Shown here: positions 16,655 through 25,254 of the stretch, piece by piece | Layout: the number at the start of each line of letters is the position of its first letter | Position numbering within the stretch: position 1 is the first letter of the stretch | Origin: an uncultured Lachnospiraceae bacterium | Lineage (GTDB): Bacteria > Bacillota > Clostridia > Lachnospirales > Lachnospiraceae | Assembly (NCBI GenBank): GCA_910579805.1 | Contig: CAJTWM010000013.1 | Location: 1 to 64,000, forward strand | Reading direction: 5' to 3' | DNA: 64,000 nucleotides | The notes under the pieces: model-generated | The model's input: the letters and a program-made list of their open reading frames with translations, nothing else | What the model was told of the DNA's origin: nothing | Databases searched by the model: none | Made by a program: the position numbers and the translations under genes

Positions 16655-17236
16655 TTTGATCTCCCGTTTTGGCTTTCGCTTATTCTGTCCGGCTCTGCCG
16701 TCTGCCGCATTGCCGCTTTCACCCTAACTCCCATCTGCCTGCTTCAGCAGGCATACAAATCAGGATCGTGAAATTTTTAATTTCACGCTATTGTCTCTTT
16801 GCTTCCGCCTTGTTATATCCCAGATTTCAGCCTATTGCCTCTCTGCTTTTCCATCCTTGTCCGAAAGCACTGTTCCTATTATATTAGATAACGCGGCTTC
16901 TTTTCAAGAAAGATTTATGAAATTGCCGAAATTTCTTTTGCGGCTTTTTGCACTCTTTTACAGGCGGCTTCTTTATGAACCTCCCTGATGTTGATCTTGC
17001 TTCACCTGTTCCGCCCCGCTTTCCGCATTGGAACAACAATAACCCAGAACAACAATAACGGTGTATTTATTTGCATTATCTTTCCGAAAGTGCTAAAATC
17101 AAGATAGATAAATTTAAGGACTGTCCAAAATAACATTTATTTATGCTTGTTTTATTCTCCGATAGCATTGTCTAAAAACCGGTTATGCGATTTAAAAGTT
17201 ATTTGTGGGCAATCTTTTCATAGTGATGGAGGAAAA
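16655..17236. other. Intergenic region between divergent tex and the repeat-protein gene
   Basis: About 580 nt with no convincing ORF. It contains a hairpin-RBS repeat (listed separately) and the direct repeat GAACAACAATAAC twice near 17033-17055. Promoters for tex (minus) and the repeat-protein gene (plus) should both be here, but I see no strong consensus match. Confidence 0.4.
16728..16793 (-). repeat. Hairpin-RBS repeat, B type, upstream of tex
   Basis: On the minus strand: GTGAAATTAAAAATTTCAC, then GATCCTGATTTGTA, then the stem GCCTGC-TGAA-GCAGGC, then AGATGGGAGTTAGGGTG. It is nearly identical to the copies at 19749-19813 and 42935-43061. It lies about 75 nt upstream of the tex start, so it does not supply the tex ribosome site here. 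Confidence 0.8.
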
Positions 17237-18367
17237 ATGGATTCCAATAATATAAACAGCCCTAATCATCCAAATATGCCGGATACTCCGGACACCAATC
17301 ATCTGCCGCAGGGCGAACCGCCTTATTATCCGCCATACGGCAGGCAGGATCAAACCAATACCGTTTATGGAAATTCCAGCGGAACACCGGATCCGGGTGC
17401 GAATCCTTACGGGATTCCAAGCAATCCGCAAGGCCAAAACAGCACTCCTTACGGGATGCAGAACAATCCGCAGAGCCTGAACAATAGCCCCTACGGGATG
17501 CAGAACAACCTACAGGCTCCAAGCAATAACCCTTACGGGATGCAGAACAGCCCGCAGAACCTGAACAATAACCCCTACGGGATGCAGAACAACCCACAGG
17601 CTCCAAGCAATAACTCTTACGGGATGCAGAACAGCCCGCAGAACCTAAACAATAACCCTTACGGAATGGCAGACAATCCGCAAGGCCAAAATAATGCTCC
17701 TTACGGGATACAGAACAACCCACAGGCTTTAAGCAATAATCCTTATGGGATGCAGGGCAGCCCGCAGAACCCAAACAATAACCCTTACGGGATGCAAAAC
17801 AGCCCGCAGAGCCTAAACAATAACCCTTACGGAATGGCAAACGATCCGCAAGGCCAAAATAATGCTCCTTACGGGATGCAGAACAGCCCGCAGGCTTCAG
17901 GCAATAACCCTTACGGGATGCAGAACAACCCGCAAGGCCAGAACAGCAACCCTTACAGAAATCCAAACGAAACGCCTTACCCCGATTATTACCAGCCTGT
18001 CCGCCAATCTCCTGCGGACGGTCTGATGACGGCCTCTATGGCGCTGGGTATCGCCGCTATCCTTACCGCTGTTATGGCGACGGTCTATTTTCCGTTTATT
18101 CTTGGCGGAATCAGTATTATACTGGCGTTGCTTTCCAAAGGTTACGACGAGAAAATGGCGTCCAGATCAAAGATCGGAGTTGCCTGCGCTATCGTCGGAC
18201 TTGTGCTGAATGTATTCATTGTCAGCATTTCCATTCACAAAGTATTTACCGACGAAAGTACATTTTATCAGTTTGACCGGATTTATGAACAGATGTACGG
18301 GGAGTCTTTCCGCGATATGTATAGAAAAACAACCGGACAGGATTTTCCTATTGATTTTGACGATTAA
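17237..18367 (+). CDS. Asn/Gln/Pro-rich repeat protein with C-terminal membrane domain
   Basis: 376 residues from the ATG at 17237, with GGAGG 5 nt upstream. Residues ~57-238 are thirteen copies of a 14-residue unit, consensus PYGMQNNPQxxNNN, with no charged residues in most copies. The C-terminal ~120 residues hold a DUF4190-like pair of helices (ASMALGIAAILTAVMATVYF; IGVACAIVGLVLNVFIVSIS) and a short soluble tail (QFDRIYEQMYGESFRDMY). The repeats are probably disordered and cytoplasmic. Function unknown. It starts a plus-strand three-gene run surrounded by minus-strand genes. Confidence 0.85.
   Translation: MDSNNINSPNHPNMPDTPDTNHLPQGEPPYYPPYGRQDQTNTVYGNSSGTPDPGANPYGIPSNPQGQNSTPYGMQNNPQSLNNSPYGMQNNLQAPSNNPYGMQNSPQNLNNNPYGMQNNPQAPSNNSYGMQNSPQNLNNNPYGMADNPQGQNNAPYGIQNNPQALSNNPYGMQGSPQNPNNNPYGMQNSPQSLNNNPYGMANDPQGQNNAPYGMQNSPQASGNNPYGMQNNPQGQNSNPYRNPNETPYPDYYQPVRQSPADGLMTASMALGIAAILTAVMATVYFPFILGGISIILALLSKGYDEKMASRSKIGVACAIVGLVLNVFIVSISIHKVFTDESTFYQFDRIYEQMYGESFRDMYRKTTGQDFPIDFDD
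17405..17950 (+). repeat. Tandem 42-bp coding repeat, about 13 copies
   Basis: Each 42-bp unit encodes PYGMQN(N/S)PQ plus five variable residues (SLNNN, APSNN, GQNNA). Higher-order order is visible: the block ending PYGMAxxPQGQNNA recurs, so larger segments were probably duplicated after the single unit expanded. Copy number is likely to vary between strains. Confidence 0.9.
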
Positions 18368-18403
18368 TTTAAAAATAAAACGATCAGAAACGGAGGTTTT
18401 CAT

Positions 18404-18916
18404 ATGATGGGATCAGGTATAACAGGATCGGTCGGCAGCTACGGCGGTTCTTATTATAATTCGGGATACGGTTTAGGAGGCGGTTCCTCAGAGGACGGCA
18501 GCGTTATCCTAAAAAACCCCGGCGAATCGGACGTTAAGTCCGCAGGCCGCAAATCTTCGCCTGCCGAATGCGAAACTTGTAAAAACAGAAAATATAAAGA
18601 CGGTTCGGATGAGATGGTATCCTTTAAATCAGCGGCTCATATCGCGCCCGAATCCGCCGCTTCTGCCGTCCGCGCCCATGAACAGGAGCATGTATCCAAC
18701 GCCTATAAGGACGCCGCAATGAACAACGGCAAGGTACTGCGCGCCTCTGTTTCCATCCATACTGCAATCTGTCCGGAATGCGGACGCTCTTATGTATCCG
18801 GCGGCACTACCAGTACGCAGATCAAATATTATAACGAAGAAAATCCTTACCAACAGGATCTAAAAGCAACGGACGCGCAAAAATATACCGGAATGAATGT
18901 GGATTTTTCGGCATAA
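18404..18916 (+). CDS. SprA-related putative metalloprotease
   Basis: 170 residues. A Gly/Ser/Tyr-rich N-terminus (~1-35) comes first, then CETCKNRKYKDGSDE (~58). The zinc-protease motif VRAHEQEHVSNAY (HExxH, ~93-101) and a CPECGRSYVSGGTT motif (~127) follow. The combination of CxTCxxRxYxDGS and AHExEH matches the SprA-related family (Pfam PF12118, from memory). Its substrates are unknown. No signal peptide is present. It lies 36 nt after the repeat protein, with its own GGAGG site. Confidence 0.75.
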   Translation: MMGSGITGSVGSYGGSYYNSGYGLGGGSSEDGSVILKNPGESDVKSAGRKSSPAECETCKNRKYKDGSDEMVSFKSAAHIAPESAASAVRAHEQEHVSNAYKDAAMNNGKVLRASVSIHTAICPECGRSYVSGGTTSTQIKYYNEENPYQQDLKATDAQKYTGMNVDFSA

Positions 18917-18953
18917 CAGTGCAATATACTAGAAATTGGAGATTATATAGATT

Positions 18954-19682
18954 ATGAATAATTATAAAACTTCTGCCCAATTAAAATCTTTAGCAAAAGG
19001 GCAGTTACTCGGGCGGTATGGTACTGTGATCGGCGCTTTTCTTTTGATGGAGCTGGTCATGCTCTCCTTTACGGTGATCACTTCCCTGTTCGTAGACCAG
19101 ACTACTGTATTCGGCCTTATTTTAAATTATATCATCAGTTTCCTGACCGGTCTGTTTGCGGGAATCTTTTCGGCAGGTCAGGCTTACATTTGTCTGAATA
19201 TTTCCTGTAAACGTCCCTGTAAGGCTTCGGATGTATTCTACGGATTTAACCATCACCCTGATAAGGCTCTGTTGCTGCAGCTTGTGATTTCTTTGATTTC
19301 ATTTACAAGCATGATACCTTCCTGTATCTTTTCCTATATAGCAGCCTATACAAGAAGAATGATCTATATTTTTCCCGCCTGTGTTTTCCTTATCATCGGT
19401 ACATTGATTGCAGTATATTTTTCCCTGTGTTTTTCGCAGGTTTTCTATTTGCTGTTAGACTTTCCCGATTATACGGTCAGCCAGCTTCTTACCTTGAGCA
19501 AGAAGATCATGAAAGGGCAAAAAGGACGGTTATTCTATCTTTTAGTAAGTTTTCTGCCCCTTTATCTGCTGGGACTTCTCTCCTGCTGCGTGGCTTACCT
19601 TTGGATCATTCCCTATGTAAACCAGACGTCCTCAAATTTCTATCTTGATCTGATGAAAAACAGACAGAATGAAAACAGGTAA
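18954..19682 (+). CDS. DUF975-family integral membrane protein
   Basis: 242 residues with about five hydrophobic segments. The N-terminus (YKTSAQLKSLAKGQLLGRYG) is typical of DUF975 proteins of Clostridia. The central RPCKASDVFYGFNHHPDKALLLQL and the late LTLSKKIMKGQKGRLFYLLVSF also fit the family. Function unknown. It is the last gene of the plus-strand run, followed by a terminator. Confidence 0.82.
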   Translation: MNNYKTSAQLKSLAKGQLLGRYGTVIGAFLLMELVMLSFTVITSLFVDQTTVFGLILNYIISFLTGLFAGIFSAGQAYICLNISCKRPCKASDVFYGFNHHPDKALLLQLVISLISFTSMIPSCIFSYIAAYTRRMIYIFPACVFLIIGTLIAVYFSLCFSQVFYLLLDFPDYTVSQLLTLSKKIMKGQKGRLFYLLVSFLPLYLLGLLSCCVAYLWIIPYVNQTSSNFYLDLMKNRQNENR

Positions 19683-19702
19683 AAATACTCCGGTATCATA
19701 AA

Positions 19703-19744
19703 AAAGGCGCTCCCATCCAATCAGGATTGGAGTGCCTTTTTTAT
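19703..19744 (+). terminator. Intrinsic terminator (bidirectional)
   Basis: AAAAAGGCGCTCC pairs with GGAGTGCCTTTTTT across a short loop. T-runs lie on both sides, so it can end the plus-strand DUF975 operon and transcripts arriving from prfB on the other strand. Confidence 0.85.
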
Positions 19745-19748
19745 TTTA

Positions 19749-19975
19749 CACAAACTCCCATCTGCCTGCTTCAGCGGGCAGATAAATCAAGATCGTGAAA
19801 TTTCTAATTTCACACTAACCTCCATACCGCGGCTCTGCCGCGCTCAAATCAGGATGAAAAACGCCGCATTTCAGGCATTTCCGGGTGCGGGACTTAGTAC
19901 TTCTAAGGCAGCTACGCTGCCTTTGTGAAACAGCCCCTGCTGTGAGCGGCTAGAAGCGCTTCTCACCCTATTTCC
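19749..19975 (-). repeat. Composite repeat downstream of prfB (parts C, A, spacer palindrome, B)
   Basis: On the minus strand: GAGAAGCGCTTCTAGCCGCTCA, AGAAGTACTAAGT, then ATCCTGATTTGAG with the A-type stem CGCGGC-AGA-GCCGCG. GTATGGAGGTTAGTGTG follows, then the palindrome GTGAAATTAGAAATTTCAC, then the B-type stem CCGC-TGAA-GCAGG(C) with AGATGGGAGTTTGTG. Part order matches the copy before tsaE. It overlaps the prfB stop region by about 13 nt and is not followed by a gene on its own strand. Confidence 0.75.
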
Positions 19976-21100
19976 GTCCCGGCCGCCGCCAAATTGATAT
20001 ACTTCAGATAAGCGTTGATAAAACTGTCCAAGCCGCCGTCCAAAACCGCATCCACATTGCCGGATTCTTCATTCGTCCGGTGGTCCTTTACCATTGTATA
20101 AGGCTGCATCACATAGGAACGTATCTGGTTTCCCCAACCGATCTCCGTTATTTCTCCTCTGATATCGGAAAGTTTTTCCGCATTGGCTTCCTTTTTCAGC
20201 AGATAAAGCTTTGCTTTCAGCATCTGCATCGCCTTATCTTTATTCTGAAATTGGGAACGCTCGTTTTGGCACTGCACTACGATCCCTGTAGGAAGGTGGG
20301 TAATGCGGATCGCCGAGGACGTTTTATTGATATGCTGTCCTCCTGCGCCGCTGCTCCTATAAGTATCGATCCGCAGATCTCCCGGATCGATATCCACATC
20401 CACATCTTCTTCAATATCCGGCATAACGTCCAGTGAAACAAAGGAAGTCTGACGCTTTCCCTGCGCGTTGAACGGGGAAATACGCACCAGACGGTGTACT
20501 CCTTTTTCGGATTTTAAGTAACCGTAAGCGTTCATACCGTTTACCTGAAAAGTAACCGACTTGATGCCTGCCTCGTCGCCGTCCAGATAATCCAGTACTT
20601 CGATCCCGTAGCCTTTCCGCTCCGCCCATCTCGTATACATCCGGTAGAGCATGGACGCCCAATCACAGCTCTCCGTACCGCCCGCTCCCGCATTCAGTTT
20701 TAAAATCGCATTGCATTTATCATATTCTTCCGAAAGCAGCGTGCTGATACGGATCTCTTCAAGGGTTTGGATAAAAGAATCCAGTTCCGTCCGGATATCC
20801 GCTGCCATAACGGCTGCCTCTTCCGGCTCTTCCTCATATCCGAGTTCGATCAGCGTTTCTATATCTTCATACTGTGTCTGCAAACCGTTTATCGTGTCCA
20901 CCGTGTCTTTCAGATTTTTCAATTCCTTCATCTTGCCGTTTGCCTTGTCGGCGTCATCCCAAAAGCCGGGAGATTCCATTTCCATTTCCAGCTCTTCGAT
21001 CCGCTTTGACTTACCTGCTAAGTCAAAGTGAATCCCTCACTTCCGCTAATGGAGTTTCATATGCCTGTAATTCTGTCTTCATCTGGTCTAATTCTACCAC
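19963..21100 (-). CDS. prfB: Peptide chain release factor 2 (programmed +1 frameshift)
   Basis: Recognises UGA and UAA stop codons. The main frame (~340 residues) contains the GGQ catalytic motif in SSGAGGQHINKTSSAIR and the AGGTESCDWASML domain. The anticodon-like tripeptide region is also in this frame. Translation starts upstream at GTG 21100 (VELDQMKTELQAYETPLAEV...). It reaches CTT-TGA-C at codons 25-26 and must shift +1 to continue as Leu-Asp. Rejoined length is about 365 residues, normal for RF2. It is autoregulated: low RF2 favours the shift. Confidence 0.95.
21022..21040 (-). promoter_or_regulatory. prfB +1 frameshift site
   Basis: The minus strand reads GTGAGGGATTCACTTTGAC. AGGG acts as the internal Shine-Dalgarno, CTT TGA C is the slippery stop, and codon 26 is UGA, the same position as in the classic E. 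coli gene. Confidence 0.93.
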
Positions 21101-21148
21101 TTAACGTTCACCACACTTTCTCTTTTTTATCTTGATAACTGCCGCCCA

Positions 21149-23734
21149 CTACACCGCTTTCACTCTGCCGCAGCACTGTTTATATTTCTTTCCGCTGCCG
21201 CAAGGACAGGGGTCGTTGGGATATACTTTTGCATTCTCACGTTTTACCGGGCCTTTTTGTACCGTATCGTCCTTGTTCGTTCCCGTTACGTTCGCAACCT
21301 GCTCCCTCTCTACCTTTTGCTCCACCTTTACATGGAACAGCAGGCGGATCGTCTCTTCCTTGATGTTCTGCGCCATCTCGTCGAACATGTCAAAACCGCT
21401 CATACGATATTCCACAAGCGGATCCTTCTGTCCGTATGCCTGCAGTCCTACGCCCTGACGGAGCTGATCCATATCGTCAATATGATCCATCCACTTACGG
21501 TCGATGATCTTCAAAAGGATCACTCTCTCCAGTTCACGGATCGCCTCCGGCTCCGGAAATTCTGCTTCTTTGCTCTCATAAAGCTTCACCGCTTCTTCTT
21601 TAAGCTGCTGCTTTAAACTGTCTTTTTTGGGCTTTACCACTCTTGCCGTATTAACCGGCTTTAAGGGAATCGTAGGAAGTAAAAGCTGATTCAGCTCCCT
21701 GAAGTCCCAATCGTCGATCTCTTCATCGTCCCCGATACAGATATCCACCGCATTTTCCGCAATATCCGTGATCCACTTATAGATCACATCGCGCATGCTT
21801 TCCCCGTCCAGCACACGGCGTCTTTCCTCATAAATAATCTCCCTTTGGTCGTTCATGACCTGATCGTATTCCAACAGGTTCTTACGAATACCGTAGTTAT
21901 TATTTTCAATCTTCTTCTGTGCGGTTTCGATCGCATTGGACAACGTCTTATGTTCTATTTCCTGATCCTCCGGTATGCCGAGCGCGTTAAACATAGCGAC
22001 CATCCTTTCGGAACCGAACAGACGCATCAGATCGTCCTCCAATGAAATATAAAACTTGGATTCGCCCGGATCGCCCTGACGTCCGGAACGGCCGCGGAGC
22101 TGATTGTCAATACGTCTTGATTCATGCCGCTCCGTACCGATGATTTTTAATCCTCCCGCTGTCTTTGCCTCTTCGTCCAGCTTGATATCCGTACCACGGC
22201 CCGCCATATTGGTAGCGATGGTAACCGCGCCATGAACGCCTGCGTCGGCAACGATTTCCGCCTCCAGCTCATGGAATTTCGCGTTCAGTACTTTATGCGG
22301 TATGCCCTTTTTCTTTAACAGGGCGCTGATTTCTTCGGAAGCCTCGATCGTGATCGTACCGACCAAAACCGGCTGGTCTTTCACATGGGCTTCTTCTACC
22401 GCCGCCACAATGGCGCGCAGCTTTTCTTTTCTGGTCTTGTAGACCGCATCCTGCATATCCTTTCTGGCAACCGGCATATTGGTCGGGATCTCTATTACGT
22501 CCATTCCGTAAATATTTCGGAACTCTTTCTCTTCGGTAAGCGCCGTACCCGTCATACCCGCTTTCTTTTCGAATTTATTAAAGAAATTCTGGAACGTGAT
22601 CGTAGCAAGGGTCTTGCTCTCCCTTTTTACTTTCACATGCTCTTTCGCCTCGATCGCCTGATGCAAACCGTCGGAATAGCGGCGGCCCGGCATGATACGT
22701 CCGGTAAATTCGTCTACGATAAGCACCTGATCGTCTTTTACTACATAATCCTGATCCCGGAACATCAGGTTGTGCGCACGGAGCGCCAGTATGATATTGT
22801 GCTGGATCTCCAGATTCTCGGCATCGGCAAGATTTTCAATTTGAAAGAAACGCTCTACTTTGGCAACGCCCGCCTCCGTCAGATTCACCACTTTATCCTT
22901 TTCGTTTACGATAAAATCTCCCGTTTCTTCTCTTTCCACGCCCATGATGGCGTCCATCTTGGTCAGCTCTTCCATATCCTCGCCGCGGGTAAGCTGCCTT
23001 GCCAAAATGTCGCAGGCCTCATAGAGTTTCGTGGATTTTCCGCTCTGTCCGGATATGATAAGCGGCGTTCTCGCTTCGTCGATCAAAACGGAGTCCACTT
23101 CGTCGATAATGGCATAATGCAGTTCGCGCAATACAAGCTGCTCTTTATAAATGACCATATTGTCTCTCAGATAGTCAAAGCCCAGCTCATTATTCGTCAC
23201 ATAGGTAATATCGCAGGCATAGGCTTCTCTTCTTTCTTCCGGCTTCATATCGTTTAAAACGACGCCGACTTTTAAGCCAAGGAATTCATGCACCTGTCCC
23301 ATCCATTCCGCATCACGCTTTGCGAGGTAATCGTTCACGGTAACGATATGTACCCCTCTTCCTTCCAATGCATTCAGATAAGCCGGGAGCGTGGATACAA
23401 GGGTCTTACCTTCACCGGTCTTCATCTCCGCGATACGTCCCTGATGGAGAATAATGCCGCCGATCAATTGTACCCTGTAATGCTCCATGTTTAATACTCT
23501 TCTTGCTGCTTCCCTAACCGTAGCATACGCCTCCGGAAGCAGGTCATCCAGTGTAGCCCCCTCTTCGAATCTCTTTTTATACTCTTTGGTTTTATTTTTC
23601 AGTTGTTCGTCAGTGAGCGCCTGCATGGACGGCCGTAAATTCTCGATCTCCTTTACAAGCGGTTCGATCCTTTTTAATTCCCTTTCACTGTGAGTACCGA
23701 ATATTTTTTCTATTACACTCATTTTGATAACCAT
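21149..23734 (-). CDS. secA: Preprotein translocase ATPase SecA
   Basis: Motor of the Sec export pathway, acting at the membrane with SecYEG. 861 residues. N-terminus MSVIEKIFGTHSERELKRI, Walker A MKTGEGKTLV (~105), DEVDSVLIDEARTPL (~212), and the second-helicase motifs TNMAGRGTDIKL and GRSGRQGDPG. A C-terminal zinc finger (DPCPCGSGKKYKQCCG) binds SecB or the ribosome in other bacteria. The start is either 23734 or the ATG at 23722, which matches the family better. It lies 48 nt upstream of prfB on the same strand. Confidence 0.97.
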   Translation of the reverse strand: MVIKMSVIEKIFGTHSERELKRIEPLVKEIENLRPSMQALTDEQLKNKTKEYKKRFEEGATLDDLLPEAYATVREAARRVLNMEHYRVQLIGGIILHQGRIAEMKTGEGKTLVSTLPAYLNALEGRGVHIVTVNDYLAKRDAEWMGQVHEFLGLKVGVVLNDMKPEERREAYACDITYVTNNELGFDYLRDNMVIYKEQLVLRELHYAIIDEVDSVLIDEARTPLIISGQSGKSTKLYEACDILARQLTRGEDMEELTKMDAIMGVEREETGDFIVNEKDKVVNLTEAGVAKVERFFQIENLADAENLEIQHNIILALRAHNLMFRDQDYVVKDDQVLIVDEFTGRIMPGRRYSDGLHQAIEAKEHVKVKRESKTLATITFQNFFNKFEKKAGMTGTALTEEKEFRNIYGMDVIEIPTNMPVARKDMQDAVYKTRKEKLRAIVAAVEEAHVKDQPVLVGTITIEASEEISALLKKKGIPHKVLNAKFHELEAEIVADAGVHGAVTIATNMAGRGTDIKLDEEAKTAGGLKIIGTERHESRRIDNQLRGRSGRQGDPGESKFYISLEDDLMRLFGSERMVAMFNALGIPEDQEIEHKTLSNAIETAQKKIENNNYGIRKNLLEYDQVMNDQREIIYEERRRVLDGESMRDVIYKWITDIAENAVDICIGDDEEIDDWDFRELNQLLLPTIPLKPVNTARVVKPKKDSLKQQLKEEAVKLYESKEAEFPEPEAIRELERVILLKIIDRKWMDHIDDMDQLRQGVGLQAYGQKDPLVEYRMSGFDMFDEMAQNIKEETIRLLFHVKVEQKVEREQVANVTGTNKDDTVQKGPVKRENAKVYPNDPCPCGSGKKYKQCCGRVKAV

Positions 23735-23848
23735 GTCCCTTTCTCAGTATGCGATCAACGGCCGGAAGAATCTATGCCCTTCGCATTCTTAAGTTACAAA
23801 AAACCAAACTATATTGTAACAGATTTTATAGGCTTGTTCAAGGTAATG

Positions 23849-23877
23849 CTTATAGATATCCCTTAATATTTTGTAAA
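23849..23877 (-). promoter_or_regulatory. Sigma-A promoter for secA
   Basis: TTTACA (complement of 23872-23877), 17-nt spacer, TATAAG (complement of 23849-23854), about 110 nt upstream of the secA start. Confidence 0.65.
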
Positions 23878-23915
23878 CAAACTGTGAAAAACTTAAGACA
23901 AGGCGCGGTTCTCCC

Positions 23916-24713
23916 TTATCTTTTGTTAAACTGCAGGTAGCATCGAAATAAGCAGAGCCATTGGATATATAACGTGACTCCGTCTTCATGGGCATGGGGC
24001 TGTCCCGCCTGTTTTAAGGCTATGGCCGCCTGCCTTCTGGTTAGAAGCCCGTGTCTGCCGGAAATGCCAAACTTCATCGAGTGATCGATAAACCGCTTAA
24101 ACTCCTCGTATTCGCTTCTGTTTAAATCCGGCGTTTTCTTTTTGGCAAAGTATAGCAGAACGGAATCTACGGAAGGTTTGGGATGAAAATCTTCCCGCCT
24201 GAAATGATACAGGATCTTCATGTCCCATTTTACCTTCAGGAGCAGAGATTTCTTCGTTTCTTTTCCCGCTCCCATAAATCTCTTCGCCGCGCCTTTCTCC
24301 ATTACGAGCCAGATCTCTTTTGGGGGATTGGGCGCGTTCGTCAGCTTTTCCACGATCTGGGTCGTGATAAAATACGGAATATTGGCAAACACCTTATAAT
24401 CTCCTCTTGCCGGAAGGGAATATGTTAAGAAATCCCCGTGAATCAAATGCAGGTTGGCATAACCTTCCAGCTTCTTTTTCGTTCCTTCATATAATTTCCG
24501 GTCCAATTCAACCGAATAAACGATTCCTCCTCTCCTGCACATTTCTTCCGTCAAATGTCCCTTCCCCGTTCCGATCTCAACGACCGTATCCTCTCTGCCG
24601 ATACTGCTCAACCGAATGAGCCTGCCGATCAGTCTTTGATCCGTTATGAAATTTTGCGAATCGGACAGTCTTTTCCTATCCTCGTTTTTTTGCTGTCTCC
24701 TGCCTTTTTGCAT
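23916..24713 (-). CDS. Erm-type 23S rRNA (adenine-2058) N6-methyltransferase
   Basis: 265 residues, Rossmann methyltransferase. It has DSQNFITD at the N-terminus, the SAM motif VVEIGTGKGHLTEEM (~45-59), the target-base motif FANIPYFITTQIVEKL (~112) and FHPKPSVDSVLL (~180). The C-terminal LCLFRCYLQFNK lines up with the end of Erm proteins. EIGTGKGHLT and that tail favour Erm (macrolide-lincosamide-streptogramin B resistance) over the housekeeping KsgA. The ATG at 24713 has GGAGGG 7 nt upstream; the longer frame to 24857 runs through a terminator and is rejected. It has a strong promoter and a ~430-nt leader. Subclass cannot be named by eye. Confidence 0.85.
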   Translation of the reverse strand: MQKGRRQQKNEDRKRLSDSQNFITDQRLIGRLIRLSSIGREDTVVEIGTGKGHLTEEMCRRGGIVYSVELDRKLYEGTKKKLEGYANLHLIHGDFLTYSLPARGDYKVFANIPYFITTQIVEKLTNAPNPPKEIWLVMEKGAAKRFMGAGKETKKSLLLKVKWDMKILYHFRREDFHPKPSVDSVLLYFAKKKTPDLNRSEYEEFKRFIDHSMKFGISGRHGLLTRRQAAIALKQAGQPHAHEDGVTLYIQWLCLFRCYLQFNKR

Positions 24714-24790
24714 AGCAGTCCCTCCTTCTTTCCCGAAACAGACGCCCCTACATAAGCTGTCCTGATCATTATTTTCAGAAAAAGGCACAT

Positions 24791-24832
24791 AAAAAAGCAG
24801 GATATCTCCCACTAAAACGGAAATTTTCCTGC
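24791..24832 (-). terminator. Putative attenuator terminator in the erm leader
   Basis: On the minus strand, GCAGGA pairs with TCCTGC around a 24-nt loop that can fold further, and TTTTTTA follows. It lies 78 nt upstream of the erm start and downstream of its promoter, so it could stop transcription unless it is prevented from forming. Confidence 0.65.
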
Positions 24833-24963
24833 CAACTCCACACAACAAGGCAAACATGACAGAATATGAGCCTGCTCATACTCCGCCTGCCGGCGTATGC
24901 ATATGATGATCTGTATTGCACGCAAAAAAAATCCCATCTACATGAGACAATATATCTGCTTTC

Positions 24964-25014
24964 TTACCGCCCCTGCATACGGATGCGGATGATGCAACAA
25001 ATACAAATCATCAT
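24964..25014 (-). CDS. Putative erm leader peptide
   Basis: A 16-codon ORF, MMICICCIIRIRMQGR, with GGTGG 7 nt upstream of the ATG, in the leader between the erm promoter and attenuator. It contains Arg-Ile-Arg. In characterised erm leaders, an Arg/Lys-X-Arg/Lys motif such as RLR makes macrolide-bound ribosomes stall. An overlapping alternative starts at 25018 (MYDDLYLLHHPHPYAG). A second possible leader ORF (MGFFLRAIQIIICIRRQ...) starts near 24942 and ends inside the attenuator stem. Expression is not shown. Confidence 0.45.
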   Translation of the reverse strand: MMICICCIIRIRMQGR

Positions 25015-25152
25015 ACATAAGCCACCTTTCTTTTCATCATTTCAATCGCTGTTTTCATACTGCTCTTTTATTATCTTTGACCGCACCCTGCACGGTTTCA
25101 TGCATAACGGATACGGATGCCGCACAGGCCGGAACCTGCCGCCGCTTTATTT

Positions 25153-25181
25153 AATATACGATATCCGGATGGGTTTGTCAA
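25153..25181 (-). promoter_or_regulatory. Strong sigma-A promoter for erm
   Basis: TTGACA (complement of 25176-25181), exactly 17-nt spacer, TATATT (complement of 25153-25158). The predicted transcript has a leader of about 430 nt before the methyltransferase start. Confidence 0.8.
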
Positions 25182-25254
25182 TTCTTCCGCCTCAGAAATG
25201 CCCGTAAATCATGCCGCCGTGCAAATATGAGGAAATATATCCGTAAAATGATTG

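Noticed and set aside
17405..17950. Possible CRISPR array
   Set aside because: The 42-bp units are contiguous in-frame coding repeats without unique spacers.
17262..17966. 234-codon minus-strand Cys/Ser/Gly-rich ORF with repeats
   Set aside because: It is the antisense reading of the 42-bp repeats of the plus-strand protein; it looks like a cysteine-rich repeat protein only because of the repeat.
24714..24857. 48-residue N-terminal extension of the Erm protein
   Set aside because: It reads through the leader terminator; GGAGGG sits 7 nt before the ATG at 24713.
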